Shown piece by piece: positions 9,117 through 18,142 of a stretch of DNA of 64,000 bases. The stretch is from Natronoarchaeum rubrum (lineage in GTDB: Archaea; Halobacteriota; Halobacteria; Halobacteriales; Natronoarchaeaceae). Below the pieces are notes generated by a model. That model worked only from the letters and a program-made list of their open reading frames with translations. It ran no database searches and was not told the origin of the DNA. The position numbers were made by a program, and so were the translations under genes. Where the stretch lies: positions 186,001 through 250,000 of the forward strand of contig NZ_JANHDP010000004.1 of the NCBI RefSeq assembly GCF_024494695.1, written 5' to 3'. Every line of letters starts with the position of its first letter. Within the stretch, counting starts at the first letter, position 1.

Positions 9117-9917
9117 ATGATCACGCTTTCTTCCGATTTCGGCTCGCCGTACCCCGCCGCGATGAAAGGCGTCGTCCTGCAGCGAACCGACGCCCGCCTC
9201 GTCGACGTGAGCCACGCGTTCCCCCGGCAGGACGTCCGCGCCGCCGCGTTCTGGCTCCGCGAGATCCTCCCCTACTTCCCGCCCGCGACGCATTTGGTCG
9301 TCGTCGACCCCGGCGTCGGCACCGACCGGGCCGCGGTCGCGATCGAAGCCGGCGAGCACGTCCTCGTCGGTCCCGACAACGGCGTCCTGCTGCCGGCCGC
9401 GAGAGTACTCGCGGGCGACGCCGAAGCGGCGACCAGCGATGCCGACGACGCGATCCGTGTCCACGAAATCAGCTACGAGAATGCCGCATCGAGCACCTTC
9501 CACGGTCGGGACGTGTTCGCGCCCACAGCCGCCGAGATTCACGAGTCGTGGGCTGCTGACGGCACCGTGCCCGACGCCGTCGACGGGGTAGGCGACGTGA
9601 CGCCGACCGACGAGTTCGTCGATCTCGACCTCCCCGAACCGGCGATCGAGGGCGACGCCGTCCGGGGCGAGGTGCTGGTCGTCGACGACTTCGGCAACGC
9701 GATCACGAACGTCCCGGGCTACGTGCTGGAGGGCCTCGACGAGGTGCACGTCGACGGCCGGGCTGTGCCCGCCGTCGAGACGTTCGCGGAGGTCCCGGAG
9801 GGCCAGTGGCTCGCCACCGTCGGCAGCCACGGCAACGTCGAACTCGACGTCAATCGGGGGCGAGGCGACGAAGCGTTCGGCGTCGAGGCGGGCGATTCGG
9901 TGCGGATCGAGCTGTAG
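9117..9917 (+). CDS. S-adenosyl-L-methionine hydrolase (adenosine-forming), DUF62 family
   Basis: Members hydrolyse SAM to adenosine and methionine using an activated water, and are related to SAM chlorinases and fluorinases. The 266-residue protein begins MITLSSDFGS and carries DPGVGT (Asp64), Arg71, PDNG (86-89), TFHGRDVFAP (His129) and VVDDFGNAITN. The Asp-Arg-His triad of the hydrolase branch is thus present, and there is no sign of a halogenase-type halide pocket. It follows nadM in the same direction. Confidence 0.92.
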   Translation: MITLSSDFGSPYPAAMKGVVLQRTDARLVDVSHAFPRQDVRAAAFWLREILPYFPPATHLVVVDPGVGTDRAAVAIEAGEHVLVGPDNGVLLPAARVLAGDAEAATSDADDAIRVHEISYENAASSTFHGRDVFAPTAAEIHESWAADGTVPDAVDGVGDVTPTDEFVDLDLPEPAIEGDAVRGEVLVVDDFGNAITNVPGYVLEGLDEVHVDGRAVPAVETFAEVPEGQWLATVGSHGNVELDVNRGRGDEAFGVEAGDSVRIEL

Positions 9918-9937
9918 GGTTCTCGGAGTCGGGCCGA

Positions 9938-10057
9938 TCAGGCGCCGTTTTGCGCGTCGACCACGAGCTGATAGGCGAGGTACGCGAAGCTGACCAGCAC
10001 CAGCGCGATCGATCCCCAGACGAGCAAGCCGAACGCGGTTGGTCCGAGCGGCGTCAT
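9938..10057 (-). CDS. 39-residue membrane peptide, partner of the SSS symporter
   Basis: This short gene encodes one hydrophobic helix (FGLLVWGSIALVLVSFAYL at about 9-27) ending in YQLVVDAQNGA. Its ATG overlaps the stop of the symporter gene by four bases (ATGA), so it is very likely translated by coupling from that message. Small single-helix partners are known for other SSS carriers, but I cannot name this family. It is best read as an accessory subunit or stabiliser of the symporter. Confidence 0.75.
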   Translation of the reverse strand: MTPLGPTAFGLLVWGSIALVLVSFAYLAYQLVVDAQNGA

Positions 10058-11619
10058 CGGTTCACCTCCGAAGCCGCGGCGTCCGCTGCGTCCACACCAG
10101 CCGAGACATCATCGTCCGCGTCCCGCCCGCCGTCGGTCATCGGCTGCTCGATTTCGCGGATCTCGCTCGCCAGTCCGCCGTGATCGAAATCGGCGTCTGC
10201 GACGCGCGCTGCGACGAGCGTCAGCACCGCGGAGACGGCGGTCGCCCCGACGAACGCGTACGCGAAAGAAGGCGCCGGAAGCGCCGCGTCGAGGCCGAGG
10301 ACGGTCGCGAGCGGTCCGCGCAGCGTCGGGAAGAACGCGACGCCGACGGCGAGGCTCGCGAGCGAACTGGCGAGCGCGCCGGTTTCGGTCAGTCGCGTCG
10401 AGTACAGCCCCGCGACGAACGGGATGAACGTCGCAGCGGCGAGCAGGTCGGCGGTCAGAAACAGCGAGAGCACGCTGTATCCCTGCGAGCCGATCGCGAT
10501 CGCACCCGCGGCGACGACGACGGTCAACGCCCGCCCGGTCCGAGAGAGCGTGGCGGCATCGGCGTCGGTGAGCCGTGCGAGATCGGTCGTGACGAGGCTC
10601 GCAACGCCGTTGAACATCGTATCCGCGGAACTGGCGACGAGCAACACTGCGAGCACCACGACCGCCAGCGCGACCCACTCGGGGAACGACTCGGCGACCA
10701 GCACGAAGAAGGCGACGCTGGCGTTACCGCCGCCGATCAGGCCGAGCCCGGACGCGGCGACGCCGAATAGTCCCGACAGCAGGATCAGCGGGACGCTCAT
10801 CGCCGCGGCGGCGATCAGCGAACGCCGGAGCGTCGCGTCGTCCTTCGCGGCGTAGACGCGCTGCCACCGGCCCTGGTTGAGCATCCCGGCGCCGAGCACC
10901 GCGAACACGACGTAGATCCCGAACTCGACGCCGGCCGCGTAGCCCGGATCGAGCAGGTAGGCGTTCGCGCTCGCGATCTCGGCGTGGACCTCGCCGGTAC
11001 CGCCGAGCGCGAACAGCGCGCCGGCGAATCCGACCGCGAGCAGCGGCAGGATCACGAGCGTCTGGACCGCGTCGGTGACGATCGTCGCCACGAGGCCGCC
11101 GTAGGCGGTGTACACGAGGACGAACCCGCCGATCAGCGCGGCGGTCTGCCAGAGCGGCACCCCCGCGAGCATCGCCAGCGCGCCCGCGATGCCGGTCATC
11201 TCCGCGGCGAGGAACACGAACATGTAGAGCATCGAGACGACCAGCACGTACGCGTACATCCGCGGGCCGAACCGCACGAGGGTGTACTCGGTCAGCGAGT
11301 GGCCCTCTGGCATCAGCCGGCGGATGCGGACGCCGACCGGCACGAGCAGGAGCAGCGGGATCGCGCTCCCGATCGTGTACCCCAGCACCGCGGGGAGTCC
11401 CCCGAAGGCGGCGCCCGCTTCGGCGGGACTCAGCAGGATCCACGCACCCATCGACGACGCGACGAGCGTCGCCGTCGTCGCGCCGGTGCCGATCGAGTTG
11501 CGCGCCGAGACGTAGTCTTCGACGGTGTCGACCCGACCGCACGAGTACAGCAGTCCCAGCGCCGTCACCGCGGCGAGCGTGACGACGGTGGCGCCGAGCG
11601 CGAGCGTACTCGTTACCAT
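10054..11619 (-). CDS. Sodium:solute symporter (SSS family), candidate thiamine-precursor transporter
   Basis: This is a 521-residue carrier with about 13 membrane helices. The family core is clear: YVSARNSIGTGAT near the first helices, GHSLTEYTLVRFG, YTAYGGLVATIVTDAVQ and ASSADTMFNGVASLVTTDL. The ATG at 11619 overlaps the tenA stop by one base (TGATG); a longer frame from 11958 would run through tenA and is rejected. Its place between tenA and the 39-residue peptide suggests uptake of a thiamine-derived pyrimidine or thiamine. ThiV-type SSS carriers have been predicted for hydroxymethylpyrimidine uptake in other prokaryotes, so this assignment is inference from context. Confidence 0.88.
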   Translation of the reverse strand: MVTSTLALGATVVTLAAVTALGLLYSCGRVDTVEDYVSARNSIGTGATTATLVASSMGAWILLSPAEAGAAFGGLPAVLGYTIGSAIPLLLLVPVGVRIRRLMPEGHSLTEYTLVRFGPRMYAYVLVVSMLYMFVFLAAEMTGIAGALAMLAGVPLWQTAALIGGFVLVYTAYGGLVATIVTDAVQTLVILPLLAVGFAGALFALGGTGEVHAEIASANAYLLDPGYAAGVEFGIYVVFAVLGAGMLNQGRWQRVYAAKDDATLRRSLIAAAAMSVPLILLSGLFGVAASGLGLIGGGNASVAFFVLVAESFPEWVALAVVVLAVLLVASSADTMFNGVASLVTTDLARLTDADAATLSRTGRALTVVVAAGAIAIGSQGYSVLSLFLTADLLAAATFIPFVAGLYSTRLTETGALASSLASLAVGVAFFPTLRGPLATVLGLDAALPAPSFAYAFVGATAVSAVLTLVAARVADADFDHGGLASEIREIEQPMTDGGRDADDDVSAGVDAADAAASEVNR

Positions 11620-12284
11620 CAGATCTCCCACCCTTCGCAGGTGTAGGCCATCTCCCAGAAGTCGTGCTCCAGGCGAGCGCTCGTCAGAAACGCCTCCCGC
11701 ATGGCGTCGCGCTCGCCGGGGGACTCCTCGCCGCAGCGATCGACGAACTCCCGAGCGCGGTCGACGGCCGCGCGGAACTCGTCGCTCGTGTACTTCTCGA
11801 CGAAGGGCGCGTACCGATGCTCGGCGTCGCCCTGAATCTCGGCCATCCGCTCGGCGACATCGAGGTAGCCCTGCGCGCAGGGGTAGATCGCGGCGGCGAT
11901 CTCCGCGAGCGATCCTTCGTGGGCGGTCCGCACGAGGAAGTTCGTGTAGGCGACGCACGTGGGGGCTTTCGCCGTCGCTTCGAGATCCGCTGGCGTCAGG
12001 CCGTACTCCGCCGCGAACTCGCGGTGCAGGTCCATCTCGTCGTTCAGAATCCGATCCGCGACGCCGAGCAGGTACGCCATCGTCGCCTCGTCGCGGGCCT
12101 TCGTTCCGGCGATGGCGTACGTTCGCGCGTAGTCGAGCAGGTAGCGGTAGTCCTGCCGGACCCAGGTCTCGAACGCCGCCGGGTCGAGCGTTCCCTGGGC
12201 GAGTTCCCGCACGAAGGGATGCTCGTACTGCGCTTGCCAGATCTGTTCGCCCTCGTCGAGCAGTTCGTCGCTGAAGCTCATCAC
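11619..12284 (-). CDS. tenA: TenA family aminopyrimidine aminohydrolase (thiaminase II)
   Basis: TenA hydrolyses formyl-aminopyrimidine or aminopyrimidine from broken thiamine to give hydroxymethylpyrimidine for re-use. The all-helical 221-residue protein has the nucleophile Cys136 in AAIYPCAQGY, Asp45 in RQDYRYLL and Glu206 in RLEHDFWEMAY, the set expected of the Cys-containing TenA branch. Met2 is an equally good start. It leads the operon tenA, symporter, small peptide, with one-base and four-base overlaps, and is preceded by a TATA element and a perfect palindrome. Confidence 0.95.
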   Translation of the reverse strand: MMSFSDELLDEGEQIWQAQYEHPFVRELAQGTLDPAAFETWVRQDYRYLLDYARTYAIAGTKARDEATMAYLLGVADRILNDEMDLHREFAAEYGLTPADLEATAKAPTCVAYTNFLVRTAHEGSLAEIAAAIYPCAQGYLDVAERMAEIQGDAEHRYAPFVEKYTSDEFRAAVDRAREFVDRCGEESPGERDAMREAFLTSARLEHDFWEMAYTCEGWEI

Positions 12285-12305
12285 TCGACGAAACGCGATC
12301 CCGCA

Positions 12306-12330
12306 GTGATATAACTTGCTAATATTAGCT
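12306..12330 (-). promoter_or_regulatory. tenA promoter with adjoining 12-bp palindrome (candidate operator)
   Basis: On the minus strand the TATA-like AGTTATATCA (about 12307-12316) lies 25-30 bases before the tenA ATG. Directly upstream is the perfect palindrome GCTAATATTAGC (12318-12329), further flanked by TAAC and GTTA. A site abutting the TATA/BRE region would suit a repressor or activator responding to thiamine status. Confidence 0.5.
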
Positions 12331-12398
12331 GGTTGTTAGAGATTCGCCAGTGTCCGATCGTGCTGGCCTTTTTGACGGATACGCGAGAACTCGCGTCC

Positions 12399-12890
12399 AT
12401 GCAGAAGGTTTCGATCGAGGACGTGGAGTCCGAGACGTACGATCCGGCAAACCGGACCCACGAGCTGCGGCGGCTGACCGATCCGCTGAGCGCCTCGAAC
12501 GTCGCGATCAACCATTACGTCCTCGAACCGGGGGAACGGTTCAGCGGATCGGTCCACGCCCACGCCAACCAGGAGGAAATCTTTCTCGTCGTCGAAGGAA
12601 CGGCGACGTTCGAGACTCGAGAGGGGGAGATCTCCGTCGGCGAGAACGAGGCGATCCGGTTCGGGCCCGGAGAGTTCCAGTCTGGCAAGAACGACGGCAC
12701 GGAGACCGTGGTGGCGTTCGCACTGGGCGCTCCCCCGGACGGCGGGGACGTGCTGTTCGATCGAATCCCGGACCTCGACGAGAACGTGGCGTGTCCAGAG
12801 TGCGGGCGCGACAGCTTGCGAGCGTCCCCGCCAGACGCCGACGCCGATTTCGCCTGTCCGGACTGCGGTGCCGAGTCGGCGCTGGAGTAA
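12399..12890 (+). CDS. Cupin protein with C-terminal zinc ribbon
   Basis: This is a 163-residue soluble protein. The cupin barrel has a metal site in HAHANQEEIFLVVEGTA (His53, His55, Glu59/60) and the second cupin motif around PGEFQSGKN. The tail carries CPECG (132-136) and CPDCG (153-157), which form one zinc ribbon. This fusion is frequent in haloarchaea, but its substrate is not known. The ATG at 12399 is preferred because upstream residues in the frame do not resemble the family and it begins just before the cupin. It is divergent from tenA. Confidence 0.85.
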   Translation: MQKVSIEDVESETYDPANRTHELRRLTDPLSASNVAINHYVLEPGERFSGSVHAHANQEEIFLVVEGTATFETREGEISVGENEAIRFGPGEFQSGKNDGTETVVAFALGAPPDGGDVLFDRIPDLDENVACPECGRDSLRASPPDADADFACPDCGAESALE

Positions 12891-13028
12891 GCGGTACGAC
12901 CGTTTGCCAGCGGTCCCAATTGCTGAGCTATGACTGGGAACGTGGGGCGAGTTCGCCACTCCCGCGATGCCGATATTTGTTCTGCAAATACTCGGTGAAA
13001 AATACGAGACTACCGCCTGCTCGACGGG

Positions 13029-14615
13029 CTATTCTGCCGCGATCACGTCGTCGATCCGGGCGATCAGCGTCGCGGCCTCGGTGGCCGACTCGACAGCCTC
13101 GTGCTTGACGGCGGCGGGGTCGACCGTGCCGTACTCGACGGGGTCGCCGACCTCGCGGGTCTGGCCGTCGACGATCAGGCCGGCGCGGCCCTCTGCTTCG
13201 TGCTCGGAGCGCAGGTCGACCAGCGCGTCGATGGGGTCGAGCCCGGCGTTCGCGGCGAGCGTGCGCGGGACGGCGTCGAGCGCGTCGGCGAACGCCTCGA
13301 CGGCGAGCTGCTTGCGGCCGGAGACGCCCGCGGACTCGGCGCGGACGCGGTCGGCGATCGCGATCTCCGCGGCGCCGGCGCCGGGGACCACGCCGCCGGA
13401 ATCGAGCGCCGCGGTGACGACGTCGAGCGCGTCGCGGACGGCGCGTTCGAGCTCGTCGACGACGTGTTCGGTGCCGCCGCGGACAAAGAGGGTGACCGAC
13501 TCGGCGACGGCGCCGCCCTCGACGAACACGAGCTCGTCGTCGCCGTACGTCTCGGTGCGGACGCGCTCGGCGCTGCCGAAGTCTTCCTCTTCGAGGTCGT
13601 CGAGCGCGCCGACGCGGCGGGCGCCCGTGGCGCTGGCGATGCCGCGGACGTCGCTGTCGGAGAGGCTCTCGAAGACGAGCACGCCCTCGTCGGCGAGGAA
13701 CGAGGCGACGCGATCGTCGACGTCCTCTGTGGCGAACACGACCTCGGCGCCCGAGTCGGCGACGGTCTGAGCGACCCCCTTCACTTCCTCCTCTTCGGCG
13801 TCCATCGCGGCGGTGAGCTGGTCGACGCTGTCGACGCTGTACTCGGCGTCGACGTCGCCGGTGCGGACGCCCAGCTCGACGTCGAGCAGGGCGATCGAGG
13901 CGTCTTCGACGTCGCCGGGCATCTGCTCGGTGACGGGTTCCTCGTCGACGAGGATTCCCTCGACGAGTTCGGTCGCGCCGGAGCTGGCGCCGACCTGCGT
14001 CTGGATCGAGATGTTGTCGCGGTTCACGCCCGCGTCGCCGCGCACCTGCTCGACGGCGTCGACGACCGTCCGGGCGAGCGACTCGGCGGTGACGCCGCCG
14101 GTTCCCTTGCCGGTCATGCTGGACTCGGCGACCGCGAGCAGCAGTTCCTCGTCGACGTCGCCGTCGAGCGAGAGCTCGTCGACGGCCTCGTGGGCGATCT
14201 CGGCGGCTTCGTGGTACCCCTCGACGATCGTCGTCGCGTGGACGTCGTCGTCGAACAGGTCCTCGGCCTGGGCGAGCAGCTGGCCCGCGAGGATCGCCGC
14301 GGTCGTCGTGCCGTCGCCGACCTCGTTCTCCTGAGTCTCGGCGACCTCGACGATCATGTCCGCGGCGGGGTGCTCGATGTCCATCTCCTGGAGGATCGTC
14401 GCGCCGTCGTTGGTGATCACGACGTCGCCGGAGTCGGAGACGAGCATCTTGTCCATCCCGCGGGGCCCGAGTGTCGTGCGTACGGCCTCGCTGACGGCCT
14501 TCCCGGCGGAGATGTTCGACTGCTGGGCGTCTTTGCCCGACGTTCGCTGACTGTCCTCGCTCAGGATGAAGAGCGGCTGTCCACCCATGCGCCGCTGAGA
14601 AGCGTTGTCTGCCAT
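13029..14615 (-). CDS. Thermosome subunit (group II chaperonin)
   Basis: This 528-residue ATP-driven folding chaperonin has [20 protein letters not shown] at its start, [13 protein letters not shown] and [12 protein letters not shown] near the nucleotide site, VGDGTTTA, and [12 protein letters not shown] in the C-terminal half. The C-terminus ends [10 protein letters not shown] with no Gly-Gly-Met tail, unlike the major haloarchaeal subunits. This suggests a paralogous third-type subunit, although that assignment is from memory of the family. It is monocistronic with its own strong promoter. Confidence 0.97.
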   Translation of the reverse strand: MADNASQRRMGGQPLFILSEDSQRTSGKDAQQSNISAGKAVSEAVRTTLGPRGMDKMLVSDSGDVVITNDGATILQEMDIEHPAADMIVEVAETQENEVGDGTTTAAILAGQLLAQAEDLFDDDVHATTIVEGYHEAAEIAHEAVDELSLDGDVDEELLLAVAESSMTGKGTGGVTAESLARTVVDAVEQVRGDAGVNRDNISIQTQVGASSGATELVEGILVDEEPVTEQMPGDVEDASIALLDVELGVRTGDVDAEYSVDSVDQLTAAMDAEEEEVKGVAQTVADSGAEVVFATEDVDDRVASFLADEGVLVFESLSDSDVRGIASATGARRVGALDDLEEEDFGSAERVRTETYGDDELVFVEGGAVAESVTLFVRGGTEHVVDELERAVRDALDVVTAALDSGGVVPGAGAAEIAIADRVRAESAGVSGRKQLAVEAFADALDAVPRTLAANAGLDPIDALVDLRSEHEAEGRAGLIVDGQTREVGDPVEYGTVDPAAVKHEAVESATEAATLIARIDDVIAAE

Positions 14616-14642
14616 GTGTTCGGTAATGTATACTTAGCGGTT

Positions 14643-14652
14643 CGATATAAAC
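14643..14652 (-). promoter_or_regulatory. Chaperonin gene promoter
   Basis: The minus strand reads CAAAGTTTATATCG, a good BRE-TATA arrangement ending about 28 bases before the ATG and implying a very short leader. The remaining 14660-14873 spacer is GC-rich with repeated GTGACGCC motifs and no recognisable gene. Confidence 0.6.
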
Positions 14653-14873
14653 TTTGCTGGTGAAAGAGTACCAAACCCCCGCGCCGTCGTGGACTCTCGA
14701 CCCACCCACGGCGCCGAGTCGGGCGTGACGCCGCGACCGCCTGTCGCGACTCGCATGCTGCTTCCTACAGCGTGGTGACGCCGCTTTCGCCCCGGCGTCG
14801 TGACGCCACGGCGTCACCGTCGCGACCGTACGAACCGGTAGCTCAAAATACCCCGATCCGAAAGGGTACGGCG

Positions 14874-15692
14874 ATGCTGGAACTGGAGCACCGGTTCCGG
14901 GTGGTCGACGTACACGCCCGGCTGGACGCCGAGGAGGGAGCGACGACCGGTCGGTCGATCACGCCCGACACGCTCGAACGGGAGATGCACCAGGCCGGAG
15001 TGGTCCGGTCGGTCGTGTTCCCCGGTCACCAGGCCGGGACCGACTACTTGCGGGCGAACAACGCCGTCGCCCGGATGAGCGTCGAGCGGCCCTTTATCGC
15101 GTTCGCGCGGATCAACGGCCCCCGCGATCCCGGCGAGAGCGCGACCTCGCAGCTCCGGAACCTCGCGGCCTCGCGGAAGGATCACCACACGGCGCCAGAG
15201 GACATCGAGAAGTACGCCTACGACGACCGGTTCCACGGGTTCAAGCTCGATCCCGCCCGCGACGGGCTGCCCGACGACGACGTCCTCGCGGAGCTCGAAG
15301 CCGTCGGGCTGCCGGTACTGGTCCACGGCGGCGAGGGGTTCCCGCCCGAGGCGGTCGCGGACTCGCTGCTTTCCTACTCGTTCCCGGTGATCGTCGCGCA
15401 CTTCGGCGGCCACCCGCTGAACCGCGAGCTGATGGGCGACGCCATCGACATGCTCGACGAACACGACGACTGCTATCTCGATACGAGCTACGTCCGGTTC
15501 CGCGACTACCTCGAACGGGCGCTGCTGGAACATCCCGATCGCGTGCTCTTTGGCAGCGGCGCCCCCGAGACCCACCCGAACGTCGCCGTCATGGAGATGC
15601 TGACGCTAGACGTCTCGGAGGACAAGCTTCGCAGAGTGTTCAGCGGCAACGCCGAGCGCGTCGTCGACGCGCTCTCGCCCGACGGCGGCTAG
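14874..15692 (+). CDS. Amidohydrolase-family TIM-barrel protein, atypical metal site
   Basis: This 272-residue protein resembles the amidohydrolase 2 group: MLELEHRFRVVDVHARL at the first strand, FHGFKLDPARDG, LPVLVHGGEGFP, VIVAHFGGHPLN and DRVLFGSGAPETHP. The usual HxH of the first strand reads HAR, and the late-strand Asp (FGSDAP) is Gly here. Metal binding is therefore altered or reduced, and the reaction cannot be named. The ATG at 14874 is placed just before the first strand. Confidence 0.8.
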   Translation: MLELEHRFRVVDVHARLDAEEGATTGRSITPDTLEREMHQAGVVRSVVFPGHQAGTDYLRANNAVARMSVERPFIAFARINGPRDPGESATSQLRNLAASRKDHHTAPEDIEKYAYDDRFHGFKLDPARDGLPDDDVLAELEAVGLPVLVHGGEGFPPEAVADSLLSYSFPVIVAHFGGHPLNRELMGDAIDMLDEHDDCYLDTSYVRFRDYLERALLEHPDRVLFGSGAPETHPNVAVMEMLTLDVSEDKLRRVFSGNAERVVDALSPDGG

Positions 15693-15734
15693 ACAGCGAC
15701 ACGGCCGGACGCCGTGCGGCGGCGTCTCCGGCGC

Positions 15735-16640
15735 TCACCGCCAGTCATACCGCCGGACGGCCCGGTCGTGACGCGTCGAGACGCCGTTGGGATTGCGCCG
15801 GGGCGTCTCGTCGTCTCTGCGCGCTCGGAGCCCCGCCTTGACGCCGCCGGAGATGCCCGACACCACCCGTCGGCCGGTCCCGAGCCAGGTCGTCGGGGTG
15901 ACGTCCCCGCGGGTAACCTCGCGCGCCGCCGACAGCGCGTCGCGACCCGCGGCGGCGATCGTCGACCGTGCGACGGCGGGTCGCAGCCCGTAGTTCTTCA
16001 CGAGCTGGTAGGAAAGCGACCGGTATCGTGCGCCGAGATCCCGGTCGGGGCGCCCGCCGTCGGTACCGTACTCGCCGCGGACGCTCATCTCGCCGTTCCA
16101 GACCACGTCGTACTCCATGGCGGCGAGCCGGTGCGAGGCGTCGCGAGCGCCGTCGGTCTCCAGATACTCGTCGAACCCGTCTAAGGCGTCGATCGCGGCG
16201 CGATTGAACGCGACGTTGTCGCCGCTGAAAAACGCGACGTCCCGACCGGCGACGGTGTCGGACGACTCGCTCTCGGTGGTCACGCCCGCGCGCAAGGTCC
16301 GGTGGGTTGGCCCCGTGACGACGTCGGCGCCGGCGTCGAGCGACGCCGCGACGGCGTCGCGCCACGACGGCTCGATCGCGAGCTCGTCGTGGACGAAGGC
16401 GACGGCGTCGCCGGCGGCGACCTCGATCCCGGCGTTGCGGGAGACGTTGACGTTCCGGTCGGACAGTTCCACGAGCACGTCGACGTCGTCGCGCTCGCGA
16501 ACCATCCCGGTGGTCCCGTCCGAGGAGGGCCCGTTGACGACGATCACCTCGACGTCGGGGGCGTACTCCGACAGGGCGTCGAGACACCCGGAGAGCTGCT
16601 CCCGGGCGTTCAACGTCGGGACCACTACCGAGAGGTCCAT
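15735..16640 (-). CDS. Family 2 glycosyltransferase
   Basis: This 301-residue GT-A enzyme transfers sugars from nucleotide donors, probably onto dolichol carriers or surface glycans. The N-terminus MDLSVVVPTLNAREQLSGCL and VEVIVVNGPSSDGT form the nucleotide pocket, SDRNVNVSRNAGIEVAAGD is the characteristic second motif, and FVHDE replaces a DxD-like metal site. The C-terminus is basic. It ends just before a convergent amidohydrolase. The methyltransferase behind it is codirectional, so a small surface-polymer operon is possible. Confidence 0.88.
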   Translation of the reverse strand: MDLSVVVPTLNAREQLSGCLDALSEYAPDVEVIVVNGPSSDGTTGMVRERDDVDVLVELSDRNVNVSRNAGIEVAAGDAVAFVHDELAIEPSWRDAVAASLDAGADVVTGPTHRTLRAGVTTESESSDTVAGRDVAFFSGDNVAFNRAAIDALDGFDEYLETDGARDASHRLAAMEYDVVWNGEMSVRGEYGTDGGRPDRDLGARYRSLSYQLVKNYGLRPAVARSTIAAAGRDALSAAREVTRGDVTPTTWLGTGRRVVSGISGGVKAGLRARRDDETPRRNPNGVSTRHDRAVRRYDWR

Positions 16641-16692
16641 ACTCCCCGATATTCGGTGCAAACTATAAAAGCGTCCCGACCGCCCGCGTCGG

Positions 16693-17400
16693 TCACTCGA
16701 CGCTGGCGTGCCAGTACGACACCGACGCCAGAGCGTCGCCGCCCGGTCCGCCGCCGAGCATCGTGTCGAGCGATCGGAGCCCGCTGGCGACGCCGTTGGG
16801 TATCTTTCGGTAGAAGCCGTAGGGCAGGAGGAAGTCGTGAGAGTCCTCGACGAGTTCGAGTCCGGCGCCCTCGATCAGGGAGTCGACCTCCGATCGGGAG
16901 TAGAGTCGCGACCCCATCGGGAGCGCCCAGTTGTACACGCTCCGCGCGCTGTAGCGCTTGAACGTGTCGAACATCACCTGGTCGCCGGAGACGCGGCGGA
17001 TCTCGTCGAGATACGCCGCCGGCGTGTCCGCGAGGTGGAAAAACCGCATCGCGACGACGGCGTCGAACTCGTCGTCCTCGAAGGGGAGCCGCCCGGCGTC
17101 GCCGCGCAGGAACTCGACTGCGTCGCCGACGCCGCGGGCTCGGGCTTTCGCTCTGGCTTCCGAAAGCATCTCAGCAGAGATGTCCAGCCCGACGACGTTT
17201 GCGCCGCGCTCGGCGAGCATCACGGTGAACCGGCCGGTACCGCAGGCGATCTCGAGGACGTTCTTGCCGTCGACGGGACCAATCGCGTCCAGCACGGCCT
17301 CCTTCTCCCGCCGGTCGATGAGTCGACCGCCCCGGGAGAATCGCTTGTCGTCGTACTCTTGGGCGACGTCGGTCGCCTGATACCACTCCTGCCCTTTCAC
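16693..17400 (-). CDS. Class I SAM-dependent methyltransferase
   Basis: This 235-residue cytosolic methyltransferase has SAM motif I LEIACGTGRF (49-58), VVGLDIS (motif II), FLRGDAGRLPFEDDEFDAVVAM (motif III/IV region) and a C-terminal variable part. The layout is of the UbiE/Type 11 sort, acting on a small molecule or lipid, but the substrate is unknown. It lies 52 bases upstream of the glycosyltransferase on the same strand. Confidence 0.9.
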   Translation of the reverse strand: MKGQEWYQATDVAQEYDDKRFSRGGRLIDRREKEAVLDAIGPVDGKNVLEIACGTGRFTVMLAERGANVVGLDISAEMLSEARAKARARGVGDAVEFLRGDAGRLPFEDDEFDAVVAMRFFHLADTPAAYLDEIRRVSGDQVMFDTFKRYSARSVYNWALPMGSRLYSRSEVDSLIEGAGLELVEDSHDFLLPYGFYRKIPNGVASGLRSLDTMLGGGPGGDALASVSYWHASVE

Positions 17401-17785
17401 GCTGCGATTTGCTACCTGCCCCGGGGATAAAACGATACTGGAAACGACTCGTCACCCCGCGGACCGGTACGGCGACGGCGACGGGGCCGCTGGACCGAGT
17501 GAGTCCGTCGACCCCGCTAGTTCACACCCGCTGCGGCGCCTGACAGGTCCCCGAGGACTCGGCGGGGCTCCGGCGGCAAAATTTGTTATCCGTCCAATTG
17601 GACGAGAACGACCGGGTGACGAGCAGTTCGCCGTCTCTCGACTGCGGTTCACGACATCCGTCGTAGAGACTCGCGAGTACACAGAATCACAAAATAGGTA
17701 TGGTATATATACACTATATATTCTCTCAATTCATATGATCCCCATATAGCCAAGTTTTACCAGCGGTGACGGACCACCGCTCTGT
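17401..17785. other. Gene-poor 385-base spacer with a palindrome and AT-rich promoter block
   Basis: I see no convincing gene. The left half is GC-rich and featureless. A perfect 14-base palindrome, CGTCCAATTGGACG, lies at 17591-17604. The right end (about 17690-17755) is very AT-rich (GGTATATATACAC, CTATATATTC, CATATGATCCCCATATAG) and probably serves as promoter and control region of the winged-helix gene at 17786. Confidence 0.6.
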
Positions 17786-18067
17786 ATGAGCACCACCACG
17801 GGCGAGGAACGAACCGACCGAGTCGAGGAGCCGCTCTCCGACAGCGAGTACCGCGAGCGCCTGCGGGAACTGCCGCCCAGCGCCAAGCTGATCGCCAAAG
17901 TTCTCGAGACCGACGCGCCGCTCTCGCAGGGCCAGCTCGCCGAGGAGTCGCTGCTCCCCGACCGCACGGTCCGATACGCGCTCAACCGCCTCGAGGAGGT
18001 CGACATCGTCGGCTCCCGGTACAGCTTCCGCGACGCCCGGAAGCAGGTCTACTTCCTGCACAACTGA
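17786..18067 (+). CDS. Small winged-helix DNA-binding protein (MarR/TrmB-like)
   Basis: This 93-residue protein has an acidic N-terminal tail followed by a compact winged helix: LPPSAKLIAKVLETDAPLSQ, then GQLAEESLLPDRTVRYALNRL as helix-turn-helix, and a wing ending FRDARKQVYFLHN. No ligand domain is present. It is probably a transcription factor or general chromatin-associated regulator of the haloarchaeal type. Its long AT-rich upstream region suggests autoregulation. Confidence 0.88.
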   Translation: MSTTTGEERTDRVEEPLSDSEYRERLRELPPSAKLIAKVLETDAPLSQGQLAEESLLPDRTVRYALNRLEEVDIVGSRYSFRDARKQVYFLHN

Positions 18068-18142
18068 GCCGACGGGCCGCCGTCCGCTCTCGATTCGCTC
18101 CCCGGCCGACCTTTTTTACCGACCGCGCGGTACCCTCGTCCG

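Noticed and set aside
10054..11958. 634-codon version of the symporter gene
   Set aside because: The first 113 codons overlap tenA in another frame and are Arg-rich; the family alignment starts at the ATG at 11619.
12928..14817. Arginine-rich open frame of 629 codons over the chaperonin gene
   Set aside because: It is the same strand but shifted frame of a clear thermosome gene and consists of Arg repeats.
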